Source of the DNA: Bacteroidales bacterium
Lineage (GTDB): Bacteria > Bacteroidota > Bacteroidia > Bacteroidales > PUMT01
Assembly (NCBI GenBank): GCA_007119075.1
Contig: SKQJ01000105.1
Coordinates: forward strand, 1 to 20,377
Direction of reading: 5' to 3'
Length of the DNA stretch: 20,377 bases
Shown here: in pieces, positions 1 through 8,221 of the stretch
How the letters are laid out: every line of letters starts with the position of its first letter
How positions within the stretch are numbered: the first letter of the stretch is position 1
The notes under the pieces: model-generated
Told to the model about the DNA's origin: nothing
The model's database searches: none
What the model saw: the letters and a program-made list of their open reading frames with translations, nothing else
Translations under genes and position numbers: made by a program

Positions 1-417
1 GACATCAGGAAGGACACCTATTGTTCGTCCGGACCGGGAGGGCAGTCGGTCAATACCACTTATTCGGCCATCAGGCTTACCCACATACCCAGCGGTATAG
101 TGGTTACCTGCCAGGATCAGAAATCGCAGCTGAAGAACCTTGACAAGGCAATGACCGAACTCAGGACACGGCTCTATAACCTCGAATATCAGAAATATAT
201 CGATGAAATTTCCTCAAAAAGGAAAACAATGGTCTCAACCGGAGACAGGTCGGCAAAAATACGGACATACAACTATCAGCAGGGAAGGGTGACCGACCAC
301 CGCATAAATCTTACGCTCTACAATCTTTCAGCCATACTTGACGGCGATCTCGATGAGATACTTGATAAGCTGCAGATGGCTGAAAATGCCGAGCGTCTTA
401 AAGTAAGCAGCGTGTGA
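1..417 (+). CDS. prfA: Peptide chain release factor 1, C-terminal part (partial)
   Basis: Reading frame 1 is open from the first base to a TGA at 415-417, so the 5' part of the gene lies outside the window; about 138 codons are present. RF1 recognises UAA and UAG stop codons in the ribosomal A site and triggers hydrolysis of peptidyl-tRNA. The catalytic GGQ tripeptide is encoded at 37-45 in the context SGPGGQSVNTTYSA, followed by RLTHIPSGIVV and later SGDRSAKIRTYNYQQGRVTDHR, all typical of the class I release factor core. The GPGGQSVN wording is what I expect of Bacteroidota RF1. The short C-terminal tail matches RF1, and no frameshift of the RF2 kind is seen. pyrF follows 45 bp downstream on the same strand, so the two are probably cotranscribed. 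Confidence 0.96.
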   Translation, partial: DIRKDTYCSSGPGGQSVNTTYSAIRLTHIPSGIVVTCQDQKSQLKNLDKAMTELRTRLYNLEYQKYIDEISSKRKTMVSTGDRSAKIRTYNYQQGRVTDHRINLTLYNLSAILDGDLDEILDKLQMAENAERLKVSSV

Positions 418-462
418 CCGCCCCGACCGGCGGCATGTTTATTAAATAAAAACCCCTGTGGC

Positions 463-1296
463 ATGACGGCCGACACCCTTTTCAGCAATATACGCGAAAA
501 ACAGAGCTTTTTGTGCGTGGGACTGGATCCAGACCTGGCAAAATTTCCCGAATCAATGCTTGAAACCGACGATCCGGTTTATGAATTCAACAAGAAAATA
601 ATTGATTCCACCCAGGAATTTGCAGTGGCATACAAGCCAAACATTGCATTTTATGAATCGCTGGGCTCATCAGGATGGTGGAGCCTTGAAAAGACTGTTG
701 AATACATAAGAAAGAGATATCCTGAAGTTTTTCTGATTGCCGATGCAAAACGGGGAGATATCGGCAATACCTCAAAGAGATATGCTGCTGCTTTTTTCGA
801 TAATTTCGGGTTCGATGCCATAACGGTTGCTCCCTGGATGGGCGAAGATTCTGTGAGGCCTTTTCTTGATTATGACGGCAAATGGACTATTTTGCTGGCC
901 CTGACATCCAATTCCGGCGCCGCCGATTTTCAGCTGGCAAGGGAAGCCGGCACTGATATGTACTTTTTCGAGAAGGTGCTCAGCGAAGCCGCCGCATGGG
1001 GAAGTCCGGACAACCTGATGTTTGTGGCAGGGGCAACCCAGCCGGAGATGTTCCGTAAGATCCGGGAAATCGTTCCCGATCATTTTCTTCTGGTGCCCGG
1101 CGTGGGGGCCCAGGGGGGAAGCCTGTCGGAAGTGGCGGCGCATGGGATGAACGACCGCTGCGGATTGCTGGTCAATTCATCTCGCGCGATCATCCATGCT
1201 GATGAATCGGATGAATTCGACACCGTGGCCGGGCAAAAAGCCCGGGCCCTGCAAAATGAAATGGCTGCCCTGCTGTCAGGCCGCAATCTCATATAG
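463..1296 (+). CDS. pyrF: Orotidine 5'-phosphate decarboxylase (long, type 2 form)
   Basis: Converts orotidine monophosphate to UMP, the last step of de novo pyrimidine synthesis, in the cytosol. The 277-residue protein has the length of the type 2 bacterial enzymes rather than the roughly 230-residue E. coli type. Visible motifs are LCVGLDPD (17-24), YKPN (57-60), the catalytic Asp-Lys-Asp signature in DAKRGDIGNT (94-103, with K96 as the proton donor), TVAPWMGEDS (121-130), and the phosphate-binding region LVPGVGAQGG near residue 210. The ATG at 463 places the first substrate-binding strand at the usual distance. The gene follows prfA closely, an order I recall as common in Bacteroidota. No clear promoter separates them, so readthrough from prfA is likely. 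Confidence 0.96.
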   Translation: MTADTLFSNIREKQSFLCVGLDPDLAKFPESMLETDDPVYEFNKKIIDSTQEFAVAYKPNIAFYESLGSSGWWSLEKTVEYIRKRYPEVFLIADAKRGDIGNTSKRYAAAFFDNFGFDAITVAPWMGEDSVRPFLDYDGKWTILLALTSNSGAADFQLAREAGTDMYFFEKVLSEAAAWGSPDNLMFVAGATQPEMFRKIREIVPDHFLLVPGVGAQGGSLSEVAAHGMNDRCGLLVNSSRAIIHADESDEFDTVAGQKARALQNEMAALLSGRNLI

Positions 1297-1450
1297 CCGG
1301 ATCAGCCCGGCAACCGGATGGTGTCTGCCCCATCTGAATGTGCTCCCGTTGCCTGCCCCGGGCCACCCGTTAATCAATTTCCCGAATGTTTGCTTGATTG
1401 TTAGCAGACCATTCACTAAATTCACTTCCTTAAAACTTCATCAGATTCCG

Positions 1451-2737
1451 ATGACGGAAGAATTTCTGCATTATATCTGGAGGTGCAACCTGTTTTATCC
1501 TCTTAATAGCGGCACCTGTGAAATCGAGGTGATGAATACGGGTGAGCCCAATCCCGACTCCGGTCCCGATTTTTTCAATGCCATGGTCAGGCTTGATGGC
1601 ACCCTTCTTGCCGGAAATGTTGAAATGCATATTAATTCGTCGGACTGGTACCGGCATGGCCATCATACCAACAGGGCCTATGACAACGTGATACTGCAGC
1701 TTGTATTGAATCAGGATGCCGTGGCAAGGCGGACCAACGGTGAAATTGTCCCCACCGCCACAATCCGGTTCGACAGAAGATTGTATGAAAATTACCGGGA
1801 GTTGATCGAAAGCCAATACTGGATTCCCTGCGAGCCTTTTATTTCTATTGCAGATATAAATACGGTATCGAAGTGGCTGGATATAATGGCAATAAGAAGA
1901 CTGGAACAAAAGGTCCGGCATATGGAAGAGGTTCTTTGTTATAATCAAAATGACTGGCAGGAGAGTTTTTACCAGCTGCTGGCCCGCAGTTTCGGTTTCA
2001 GGCTTAATGGATGGGCTTTTGAAATGCTGGCCCGGTCCATTCCTTACAGGCTCATACTCAAGCACCGTAACAACCTTTTTCAGCTCGAGGCAATGCTTTT
2101 CGGCCAGTCCGGCCTGATCAACGGCGAGGAAGCCGATGACTATTCCAGGGATCTTAACAGGGAGCACCGTTTCCTTTTGAGGAAGTATAGCCTGAAGCCA
2201 CTTGAAAAGCATATATGGAAATTTCTTCGCCTGCGACCCGCCAATTTTCCAACCGTAAGGATAGCTCAGCTTGCCTCTTTCCTGCACCGGAATACCGGGA
2301 TGTTCGCAACTATACTGGAAACTGGCGAACCCGGGAAAATTGAATTATTGTTCAGAGTTTCGGCATCCGGTTATTGGGATAACCATTATGTGTTCGGGCG
2401 GCCTTCTTCAAAAAAGGTCAAGTCGCTCGGCAGATTTGCCATAAATTCGATAATTATCAATACCGTTGTTCCGCTGATCTATTTTTATGGCAGATACCGC
2501 AAAATTCCCGGATTGACCGGCAGGGCACTGGATTTTTTGAAGAAGCTTCCGGCCGAGGTGAACTCCATCACCGGAAAATGGAATTCCATAGGTATATGCG
2601 CTCGCAATGCTTACACAACCCAGGCACTGCTGCAGCAAAAAAATGAATTATGTGCCTTCAAAAAATGTCTGAATTGTGCAATTGGCAACTATATCATAAA
2701 AAACCCAATTGCCGGAGACAATATATACCCTGCATAA
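1451..2737 (+). CDS. DUF2851 family protein of unknown function
   Basis: A 428-residue protein recognised as DUF2851, a family found mostly in Bacteroidota with no established function. The frame is open upstream to 1196, inside pyrF, but I start it at the ATG at 1451. Family members begin just before a segment like MTEEFLHYIW, and the upstream residues look like non-coding translation. The most conserved stretch is at the N terminus: SGPDFFNA (37-44), GNVEMH (55-60), SSDWYRHGHH (63-72) and RAYDNVIL (75-82). A second recognisable element is a cysteine pair near the C terminus (KKCLNCAIGNYII). There is no signal peptide or membrane segment, so it is probably cytosolic. The PD/E-x-H arrangement loosely resembles a PD-(D/E)XK nuclease core, which is speculation. 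It lies 154 bp after pyrF, with no strong promoter recognised in the gap. Confidence 0.88.
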   Translation: MTEEFLHYIWRCNLFYPLNSGTCEIEVMNTGEPNPDSGPDFFNAMVRLDGTLLAGNVEMHINSSDWYRHGHHTNRAYDNVILQLVLNQDAVARRTNGEIVPTATIRFDRRLYENYRELIESQYWIPCEPFISIADINTVSKWLDIMAIRRLEQKVRHMEEVLCYNQNDWQESFYQLLARSFGFRLNGWAFEMLARSIPYRLILKHRNNLFQLEAMLFGQSGLINGEEADDYSRDLNREHRFLLRKYSLKPLEKHIWKFLRLRPANFPTVRIAQLASFLHRNTGMFATILETGEPGKIELLFRVSASGYWDNHYVFGRPSSKKVKSLGRFAINSIIINTVVPLIYFYGRYRKIPGLTGRALDFLKKLPAEVNSITGKWNSIGICARNAYTTQALLQQKNELCAFKKCLNCAIGNYIIKNPIAGDNIYPA

Positions 2738-2791
2738 AAACCTGATTGTAAATTTTTAATCGTTTTTGTTGATATGTTGATAAAAATGAAT

Positions 2792-2799
2792 TATTTTTG
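2792..2799 (+). promoter_or_regulatory. Putative Bacteroidota -7 promoter element for rpsO
   Basis: TATTTTTG matches the Bacteroidota -7 consensus TAnnTTTG exactly. A TTTG at 2765-2768 lies near the expected -33 position, 27 bases from box start to box start. The predicted transcript starts near 2806 and has a leader of about 60 nt before the ATG at 2868. No in-sequence proof of activity is possible. Confidence 0.55.
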
Positions 2800-2867
2800 C
2801 GATTCTTAAAATGAATCGTCTATGGTAAGATCCAGCAGACCAGTGAATGACAATTAATTTACCAAAA

Positions 2868-3137
2868 ATGTATCTGACATCTGAAAAAAAACAGGAATTA
2901 TTCAAGGAACATGGTGGTTCAGAAGGAAACACCGGAAATGCCGAGGCGCAAATAGCTTTGTTTTCTTACCGGATAAGCCATCTTACCGGCCACCTGAAAG
3001 CCAACCCCAAGGACTTCAGCACTCAGCGTGCACTGGTCAGGCTCGTTGGTAAACGCAGGAGACTGCTTGATTATCTTAAAGACCGCGAAATTGAACGGTA
3101 CCGCGCGATCATAAAAGCACTTAATCTCAGGAAGTAA
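2868..3137 (+). CDS. rpsO: 30S ribosomal protein S15
   Basis: S15 binds 16S rRNA in the central domain and helps nucleate small-subunit assembly. The 89-residue product from the ATG at 2868 (MYLTSEKKQELF) has the standard S15 length. Core motifs GNAEAQIALFSYRISHLTGHL and LVGKRRRLLDYLK are present, with conserved His, Asp and Arg residues that contact rRNA. An in-frame ATG at 2847 would add seven residues (MTINLPK). I prefer the later start because it gives the family length exactly; neither start has a Shine-Dalgarno sequence, as usual in this phylum. An exact -7 promoter box lies upstream and an intrinsic terminator follows immediately, so this can be a one-gene transcript with partial readthrough into pnp. 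Confidence 0.96.
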   Translation: MYLTSEKKQELFKEHGGSEGNTGNAEAQIALFSYRISHLTGHLKANPKDFSTQRALVRLVGKRRRLLDYLKDREIERYRAIIKALNLRK

Positions 3138-3140
3138 ACA

Positions 3141-3173
3141 AAAAGGGCGATTTAACTGAAATTGCCCTTTTTT
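3141..3173 (+). terminator. Intrinsic terminator after rpsO
   Basis: Arms 3142-3153 (AAAGGGCGATTT) and 3159-3170 (AAATTGCCCTTT) form a 12-bp stem with one G-T wobble and a 5-nt loop, followed by T residues through 3173. The hairpin begins four bases after the rpsO stop codon. Confidence 0.9.
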
Positions 3174-3296
3174 CTGTATTTTTCTTTCTGATTATGATAT
3201 TTACATCAAAAGCCTGTTCAGCAGGATTCCATGCCATTTTTTTGTTAATGATTTTAATTTGAAGCAATAATATTTTTAATACAATTCAAACTGTTT

Positions 3297-5435
3297 ATGT
3301 TTAATATACTGGAAAAAAAGATAGATCTGGGTGATGGAAGGACCATCATTATTGAGACCGGGCGACTCGCACGGCAGGCCGATGGTGCCGTGCTGATCAG
3401 AATGGGCAGGACCATGTTGCTGGCAACCGTCGTTTCAGCTGCCGAAGCAAGAGAAAATGTAGATTTCATGCCTCTTTCAGTCGATTATCGGGAAAAGTTC
3501 GCCTCTATTGGCCGGTTCCCGGGTGGTTTTCTGAAAAGAGAAGCCAGGCCAAGCGACAACGAGGTACTGGTGAGCAGACTGGTTGATCGGGTCCTCAGAC
3601 CATTGTTTCCTGCCGATTATCATGCAGAAACATTTGTTACAATAGAGCTTATATCGGCAGAAAAGGATATTATGCCTGATTCGCTTGCCGGACTTGCGGC
3701 ATCTGCAGCCCTGGCGGTATCTGATATCCCTTTCGGCGGGCCTATTTCCGAAGTCCGCATTGCCCGCATTGACGGACAGTTCAAAATCAACCCCTCCTTC
3801 GAAGAAGCTGAAAAAGCAGACATCGATCTGATGGTAGGGGCAACCATAGACAACATCCTTATGGTTGAGGGGGCGATGAAAGAGGTTTCTGAGGCTGATA
3901 TGCTGGAAGCGTTGAAAGCTGCTCATGATGCTATTAAAGTGCAGTGCCAGGCCCAGATAGAACTGATGGAAATGGCAGGCAAGACCCAAAAACGTGAGTA
4001 TTCCCATGAAGTGAATGATGAAGAGCTGCGCGAAAAAATCCGGCAGGAAACATATGATAAATGTTACGAAGCTGCAAGAAACTTCAGGTCCAAGCATGAA
4101 AGATCAGCCGAATTCAAAAGGATAAAGGAAGAATTTATCGCCTCCCTTCCGGAAGAATTACAACCCGACACCGGCCTCATCAGCCGCTATTATCATGATG
4201 TGCAGAAAGACGCAGTCAGGAGAATGATCCTCGATGAAAGCATCAGGCTGGATGGTCGCAGAACCGATGAGATAAGGCCTATTTCCTGTGAAATTGATTT
4301 TCTTCCTGCTGCCCACGGATCCGCCCTGTTCACCCGGGGCGAAACCCAGTCTCTTACCTCGGTAACCCTGGGTACCAAGCTTGATGAAAAAATGATCGAT
4401 GAAGTTTTAAGAAAAGGTAAGGATAAATTCGTATTGCATTATAATTTCCCGCCATATTCAACCGGTGATGCGCGTCCCTCAAGGGGGTTGTCCAGGCGCG
4501 AAGTCGGACATGGGAATCTTGCCCACCGGGCGCTTAAAGGACTTGTCCCCGGTGAAGAAGAAAATCCCTATGCCACAAGAATTGTTTCAGATATACTTGA
4601 ATCCAACGGGTCTTCTTCAATGGCAACGGTCTGCGCCGGTTCACTGGCACTGATGGATGCCGGGATCGGCTTACGAAAGCATGTTTCAGGGATAGCCATG
4701 GGGCTTATCAAGGATTCCGAAACCGATAAATATGCCATTTTATCCGATATTCTCGGTGATGAGGATCATCTCGGCGATATGGATTTCAAGGTAACAGGGA
4801 CAAGGGACGGGATAACCGCAACTCAGATGGATATCAAGGTTGAGGGACTGTCATACGACATCCTTTTCAAGGCTCTGGAACAGGCCAGGGAGGGAAGGCT
4901 TCACATACTCGACAAAATGGATGAAGCCATCCGTGAGCCACGTCCGGAGCTTAAACCCCATGCCCCGAGAATTGAACAGATAAGGATCCCTAAAGATATG
5001 ATCGGAGCGATCATCGGTCCCGGAGGGAAAATAATCCAGGATATTCAGGCAAAATCAAATACAACCATCGTGGTTGAAGAGATAGGTAATTTCGGCCATG
5101 TGGACGTGTTTGCAGACAACAAGGACTCCATTGATATCGCTATGAACATGATCAAAGGCATCATAGCTGTTCCTGAAGTGGGTTCGGTATATAAGGGGAA
5201 AATTAAATCGATTGTGCCTTTTGGCGCATTCGTTGAAATTTTGCCCGGAAAAGAAGGCTTGCTGCATATATCTGAAATTGACTGGAAAAGGACCAATGCC
5301 GTCGAAGATGTGCTTAAAGAGGGAGAAGAAATCGAGGTTAAGCTTATCGATCTTGACAGCAAGACAGGAAAATTGAAACTTTCAAGGAAAGCCCTTTTGC
5401 CAAGGCCGCCCAGGCAGCCGGAGAAGGACAGTTAA
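3297..5435 (+). CDS. pnp: Polynucleotide phosphorylase (polyribonucleotide nucleotidyltransferase)
   Basis: A phosphorolytic 3'-to-5' exoribonuclease that degrades mRNA and can add heteropolymeric tails; it acts as a trimer in the cytosol. The 712 residues match full-length PNPase. In order: first RNase PH domain (about 12-140, with FMPLSVDYREKFASIGRFPGGFLKREARPS split over the active-site approach), the helical domain (about 150-235), the second RNase PH domain (about 320-470, with HGSALFTRGETQ and the catalytic region DILGDEDHLGDMDFKV), a KH domain with GPGGK at 574-578, and a C-terminal S1 domain starting near residue 627 (GSVYKGKIKSIVPFGAFVEI). The start MFNILEKKIDLGDGRT fits the family. 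It lies downstream of rpsO, as in many bacteria, but beyond a strong terminator; the 123-bp AT-rich leader lacks an exact promoter box. Confidence 0.98.
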   Translation: MFNILEKKIDLGDGRTIIIETGRLARQADGAVLIRMGRTMLLATVVSAAEARENVDFMPLSVDYREKFASIGRFPGGFLKREARPSDNEVLVSRLVDRVLRPLFPADYHAETFVTIELISAEKDIMPDSLAGLAASAALAVSDIPFGGPISEVRIARIDGQFKINPSFEEAEKADIDLMVGATIDNILMVEGAMKEVSEADMLEALKAAHDAIKVQCQAQIELMEMAGKTQKREYSHEVNDEELREKIRQETYDKCYEAARNFRSKHERSAEFKRIKEEFIASLPEELQPDTGLISRYYHDVQKDAVRRMILDESIRLDGRRTDEIRPISCEIDFLPAAHGSALFTRGETQSLTSVTLGTKLDEKMIDEVLRKGKDKFVLHYNFPPYSTGDARPSRGLSRREVGHGNLAHRALKGLVPGEEENPYATRIVSDILESNGSSSMATVCAGSLALMDAGIGLRKHVSGIAMGLIKDSETDKYAILSDILGDEDHLGDMDFKVTGTRDGITATQMDIKVEGLSYDILFKALEQAREGRLHILDKMDEAIREPRPELKPHAPRIEQIRIPKDMIGAIIGPGGKIIQDIQAKSNTTIVVEEIGNFGHVDVFADNKDSIDIAMNMIKGIIAVPEVGSVYKGKIKSIVPFGAFVEILPGKEGLLHISEIDWKRTNAVEDVLKEGEEIEVKLIDLDSKTGKLKLSRKALLPRPPRQPEKDS

Positions 5436-5538
5436 ACAGCTCCGCGCCTGCCCGGGATGCATAAACCTCTGCTCCGGCATCCCATTATACCGGGCCGGGT
5501 TCCGGTCAGTGAACACGCGGTTGCTGGCTAATATTGCT

Positions 5539-5563
5539 GCAGCGGGTATCCGCTGCTTTTTTT
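5539..5563 (+). terminator. Intrinsic terminator downstream of pnp
   Basis: A perfect 7-bp stem GCAGCGG (5539-5545) and CCGCTGC (5550-5556) with loop GTAT is followed by seven T residues (5557-5563). It sits about 100 bp after the pnp stop, on the pnp strand. Confidence 0.92.
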
Positions 5564-5701
5564 GTTCTTTGTGGAATGCCGGAAGTGTGTGTTTCAGTCC
5601 TGCCGGCTGCCTTGAAAACCCTTTAATTGCAATAAAGATTGTTTTATTATTTTTTTTTTTAAATTTGGCCATGATTTTTAATTAATATATCAAAAATGTA
5701 T

Positions 5702-5709
5702 TATGTTTG
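5702..5709 (+). promoter_or_regulatory. Putative -7 promoter element for the OmpA-like/TPR lipoprotein gene
   Basis: TATGTTTG matches TAnnTTTG exactly, 69 bp before the ATG at 5778. The expected -33 position holds only TTTTTA, so the upstream half is weak. It follows a strong terminator, consistent with an independent transcription unit with a leader of roughly 60 nt. Confidence 0.5.
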
Positions 5710-5777
5710 TAGCTGTTTGAAAACTGCGGAACAACCATTGAACCAATAGATTTGTGTAATTAAATAAAAACTTAACT

Positions 5778-7487
5778 ATGAATAAGACACGATTAAACCT
5801 AACTTTATTTGTTCTGGCAGTCATTCTGCTCAGCAGTTGTGGAGGCCTGAACAGGATGAGAAATAATGCGGATGATGTTAGATATAATGTTACCCCTGAA
5901 ATACTTGAGGCTCATGGGGAGGAAGTGGAAGTTACCATACGTGGAACATTTCCGGAAAGATATTTCCACAGAAGGGCAATCGTCGAAGTGACACCCGTTA
6001 TAACGTGGGATGGCGGCGAAGCAACCATGAGCAGTATTACACTGCAGGGGGAGAATGTCCGGGATAATTACCAGGTAATAAATTTTGGAGGAGGAAGCTT
6101 TACACATACCGACAGGGTGCCCTTTAATGAGGGCATGAGGATTTCGGACCTTGAAGTAAGGCTTAACGCCCAGCTCAGGAACAATGAGTCAGAATTTGAC
6201 CCGCGCAAAATAGCAGACGGAGTCATAGCCACATCAACACTGGTGGTAAATGAGCCCAGGCCGGTTATTGAACGGGACAGGTTCCAGAGGATCCTGCCCG
6301 AAACCAAGGAAACAGCTATTTTTTATGTCATAAACCGTGCGGATGTCCGTCAGACTGAATTAAGGTCGGAAAGGCTTGCCGAATTCCGGCAATATCTTGA
6401 TGAAGTAGTTGCTGATGAACGTGTTGAATTAAGAGAACTCGGAATCAATGCATATGCTTCTCCCGACGGACCTATCAATTTCAATGAAAGACTTTCAGAG
6501 CAAAGAAGGCAATCGTCCGACCGGGTATTTGACCGGGAATTGTCAAGAGTCGGCGTAGAAAAGAGGGATGATTTCTATAATGCCAGGGCTCTCGGTGAGG
6601 ACTGGGAAGGTTTCAAGGAACTGATGGAGCAGTCCAATATCGAGGACCGTCAGCTGATCCTGCGTGTACTTAATATGTATACTGACCCGGTTGTGCGTGA
6701 AAGGGAGATCAGGAACTTGTCAGCAGTGTTTGAAGAAATAGCCGATGAAGTCCTTCCCAGACTGCGTCGTTCGGAAATGGTTGTCAATATTGACAGGATA
6801 GGATACTCCGACGATGAACTCATGCAGCTCTACAATCAGGATCCTTCTCAGCTGAATGAAGAAGAGATTCTTTATACTGCCACATTATATGACGATCCCA
6901 ACAGGCAGTACCAGATTTATAACAGGGCGGCCCAGCAGTTCCCCAATTCTTTCAGGGCTCATAACAGCCGGGGTATCGCTTTGATGGAACTTGACAATGT
7001 ATCCGCTGCCAAAGATGCTTTCCAGAGAGCCCGGCAGATTGAAGACAATGACGCGGTAAGAAATAACCTCGGAGCTGTTGCCCTCAGGGAAGGAAATTTC
7101 GAAGAAGCAGAGGAACATTTTGCTTCTGTTTCCTCACCGGGTGATGAGACCAATTATAACCTCGGTATTCTGGCCATTAAGAGAGGCGATTATTCAAAAG
7201 CCTCCGGTCATCTCGGCAATATGCCCGTTATCAACAATGCGCTTGTGAAGATGCTGCAGAACAACAATGACGAGGCCTTAAGGATACTCAACAACATCCA
7301 GCAGCCGGGTCCTCTTGCCTATTACCTGAGAGCGGTTATAGGTGCAAGAAGGCAGGACAACAGCATGGTCTTTGACAATCTCAGGACTGCGGTTAACAGG
7401 GATGATAACCTGAAGGAATATGCCAGGACCGACATGGAATTTGGTCGTTACTTCCAGGATAGCACATTTGAATCTATTGTGAACTAA
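5778..7487 (+). CDS. Outer-membrane-type lipoprotein with OmpA-like and TPR regions
   Basis: A 569-residue protein. Residues 1-20 form a lipoprotein signal peptide ending in LLSSC, so Cys21 is the probable lipidation site; Gly at +2 and +3 gives no inner-membrane retention signal, which suggests the outer membrane. Residues about 30-165 are a beta-rich region (DVRYNVTPEILEAHGEEVEVTI). Residues about 178-255 resemble an OmpA-type domain (LGINAYASPDGPINFNERLSEQRR), the part that contacts peptidoglycan in related proteins, although I cannot confirm the peptidoglycan-binding residues. Residues from about 360 contain tetratricopeptide repeats (FRAHNSRGIALMELDNVSAAKDAF, NNLGAVALREGNFEEAEEHF, NYNLGILAIKRGDYSKASGHL). 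It may be an envelope scaffold, which is inference; no enzymatic motif is seen. The gene has its own promoter box and is probably monocistronic. Confidence 0.85.
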   Translation: MNKTRLNLTLFVLAVILLSSCGGLNRMRNNADDVRYNVTPEILEAHGEEVEVTIRGTFPERYFHRRAIVEVTPVITWDGGEATMSSITLQGENVRDNYQVINFGGGSFTHTDRVPFNEGMRISDLEVRLNAQLRNNESEFDPRKIADGVIATSTLVVNEPRPVIERDRFQRILPETKETAIFYVINRADVRQTELRSERLAEFRQYLDEVVADERVELRELGINAYASPDGPINFNERLSEQRRQSSDRVFDRELSRVGVEKRDDFYNARALGEDWEGFKELMEQSNIEDRQLILRVLNMYTDPVVREREIRNLSAVFEEIADEVLPRLRRSEMVVNIDRIGYSDDELMQLYNQDPSQLNEEEILYTATLYDDPNRQYQIYNRAAQQFPNSFRAHNSRGIALMELDNVSAAKDAFQRARQIEDNDAVRNNLGAVALREGNFEEAEEHFASVSSPGDETNYNLGILAIKRGDYSKASGHLGNMPVINNALVKMLQNNNDEALRILNNIQQPGPLAYYLRAVIGARRQDNSMVFDNLRTAVNRDDNLKEYARTDMEFGRYFQDSTFESIVN

Positions 7488-7511
7488 CTATTTTTCGGAT
7501 ATCTGATATAA

Positions 7512-7545
7512 GGGGGGCTGTCAGTTTTGGCGGCCCTTCTTGTTT
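7512..7545 (+). terminator. Probable weak terminator after the lipoprotein gene
   Basis: GGGCTG (7515-7520) and CGGCCC (7531-7536) can pair with one wobble around a 10-nt loop, followed by TTCTTGTTT. It lies between two convergent genes, 25 bp after the lipoprotein stop. The stem is short and the T tract interrupted, so confidence is moderate. Confidence 0.5.
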
Positions 7546-7597
7546 GTCGGATGTGCCGTCTGCATGGCAGATACACGAATGTGAGAGTCGCCGGAAG

Positions 7598-8143
7598 TTA
7601 AAGGCCTTCAGGACGCAGCTTGGTAAAAAAGTCCCATAAGACTATTCCCGCGCTTACTGCGATATTAAAGGAGTGCTTGGTGCCATACTGCGGTATTTCG
7701 ATGCATGAGTCACTCATATCGATTATTTTCTGATCCACTCCCTTCACTTCATTTCCGAAAACCATTGCATATTTTTTATGCTTATCGGGCTGAAATCCTG
7801 TAAGGGGAATGCTTGCCTCGGTCTGTTCAAGGCAGATAATTTCATAATTCATGCTTTTTAGTTCAGATACCGCTCCTGCCGTGCCGTCAAAATATTTCCA
7901 GTCGACCGATTCGGTTGCACCCAGTGCGGTTTTTTGAATATCCCTGTGCGGAGGAGTGGCTGTGATTCCGCACAGATATATTGAGTTTACCAGGAACGCA
8001 TCGGCCGTCCTGAATACTGAACCAATATTGTTAAGGCTCCTTACATTGTCCAGAACAATGACCATGGGCAGTTTGCCTGCCAGCCTGAAGTCGCTGATGG
8101 TTTTTCTGTTTAGCTCCTCATTGGCAAGTTTTCTTCCTGTCAT
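7598..8143 (-). CDS. TrmH/SpoU-family RNA 2'-O-methyltransferase
   Basis: A 181-residue SPOUT-class methyltransferase, which would transfer a methyl group from S-adenosylmethionine to a ribose 2'-OH in tRNA or rRNA. All three SpoU motifs are visible: motif 1 NNIGSVFRTADAF (38-50, with Arg45), motif 2 FGNEVKGV (129-136) and motif 3 IPQYGTKHSFNIAVSAGI (150-167), which forms the knotted cofactor site. The length fits a bare catalytic domain without the N-terminal substrate-binding domain found in RlmB-type enzymes, so the target nucleotide cannot be told from sequence. The start at 8143 leaves a 78-bp divergent gap to sucC. It converges with the lipoprotein gene. Confidence 0.92.
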   Translation of the reverse strand: MTGRKLANEELNRKTISDFRLAGKLPMVIVLDNVRSLNNIGSVFRTADAFLVNSIYLCGITATPPHRDIQKTALGATESVDWKYFDGTAGAVSELKSMNYEIICLEQTEASIPLTGFQPDKHKKYAMVFGNEVKGVDQKIIDMSDSCIEIPQYGTKHSFNIAVSAGIVLWDFFTKLRPEGL

Positions 8144-8221
8144 CGGTTTTTTATGATTGGGTTAAGTGAGGATAAATATAAAAAATATGCTATTTTTATG
8201 ATAGCCAAATCTTATAATTTT

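Larger units (their letters stand above)
5436..5777. other. 342-bp intergenic region between pnp and the lipoprotein gene
   Basis: Holds the pnp terminator at 5539-5563, a run of eleven T residues at 5650-5660 flanked by AT-rich sequence, and an exact -7 promoter box at 5702-5709 for the next gene. A minus-strand open frame across 5382-5672 is low-complexity, has no recognisable family and runs through the terminator, so I do not call it. I see no RNA gene here. Confidence 0.7.

Noticed and set aside
418..433. GC hairpin after prfA as a terminator
   Set aside because: The arms are only 5 bp with a 6-nt loop, no T tract follows, and pyrF starts 29 bp later, so operon readthrough is more likely.
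1196..1450. Upstream extension of the DUF2851 frame into pyrF
   Set aside because: The extra residues overlap pyrF by 101 bp and have no counterpart in the family N terminus; the ATG at 1451 fits.
1430..2287. 285-codon minus-strand open frame opposite the DUF2851 gene
   Set aside because: It lies entirely antisense to a gene with clear family similarity, its translation resembles nothing known, and its composition is that of a shadow frame.
3477..4097. 206-codon minus-strand open frame opposite pnp
   Set aside because: Antisense to strongly conserved pnp codons; no recognisable protein features.
5382..5672. 96-codon minus-strand open frame between pnp and the lipoprotein gene
   Set aside because: Overlaps the pnp 3' end and the terminator, begins in the T/A homopolymer region, and has no recognisable family.
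8153..8221. Upstream extension of sucC to an ATG at 8153
   Set aside because: The SucC family begins with MNIHEYQ at 8222, and the extension would remove the space needed for a promoter between divergent genes.
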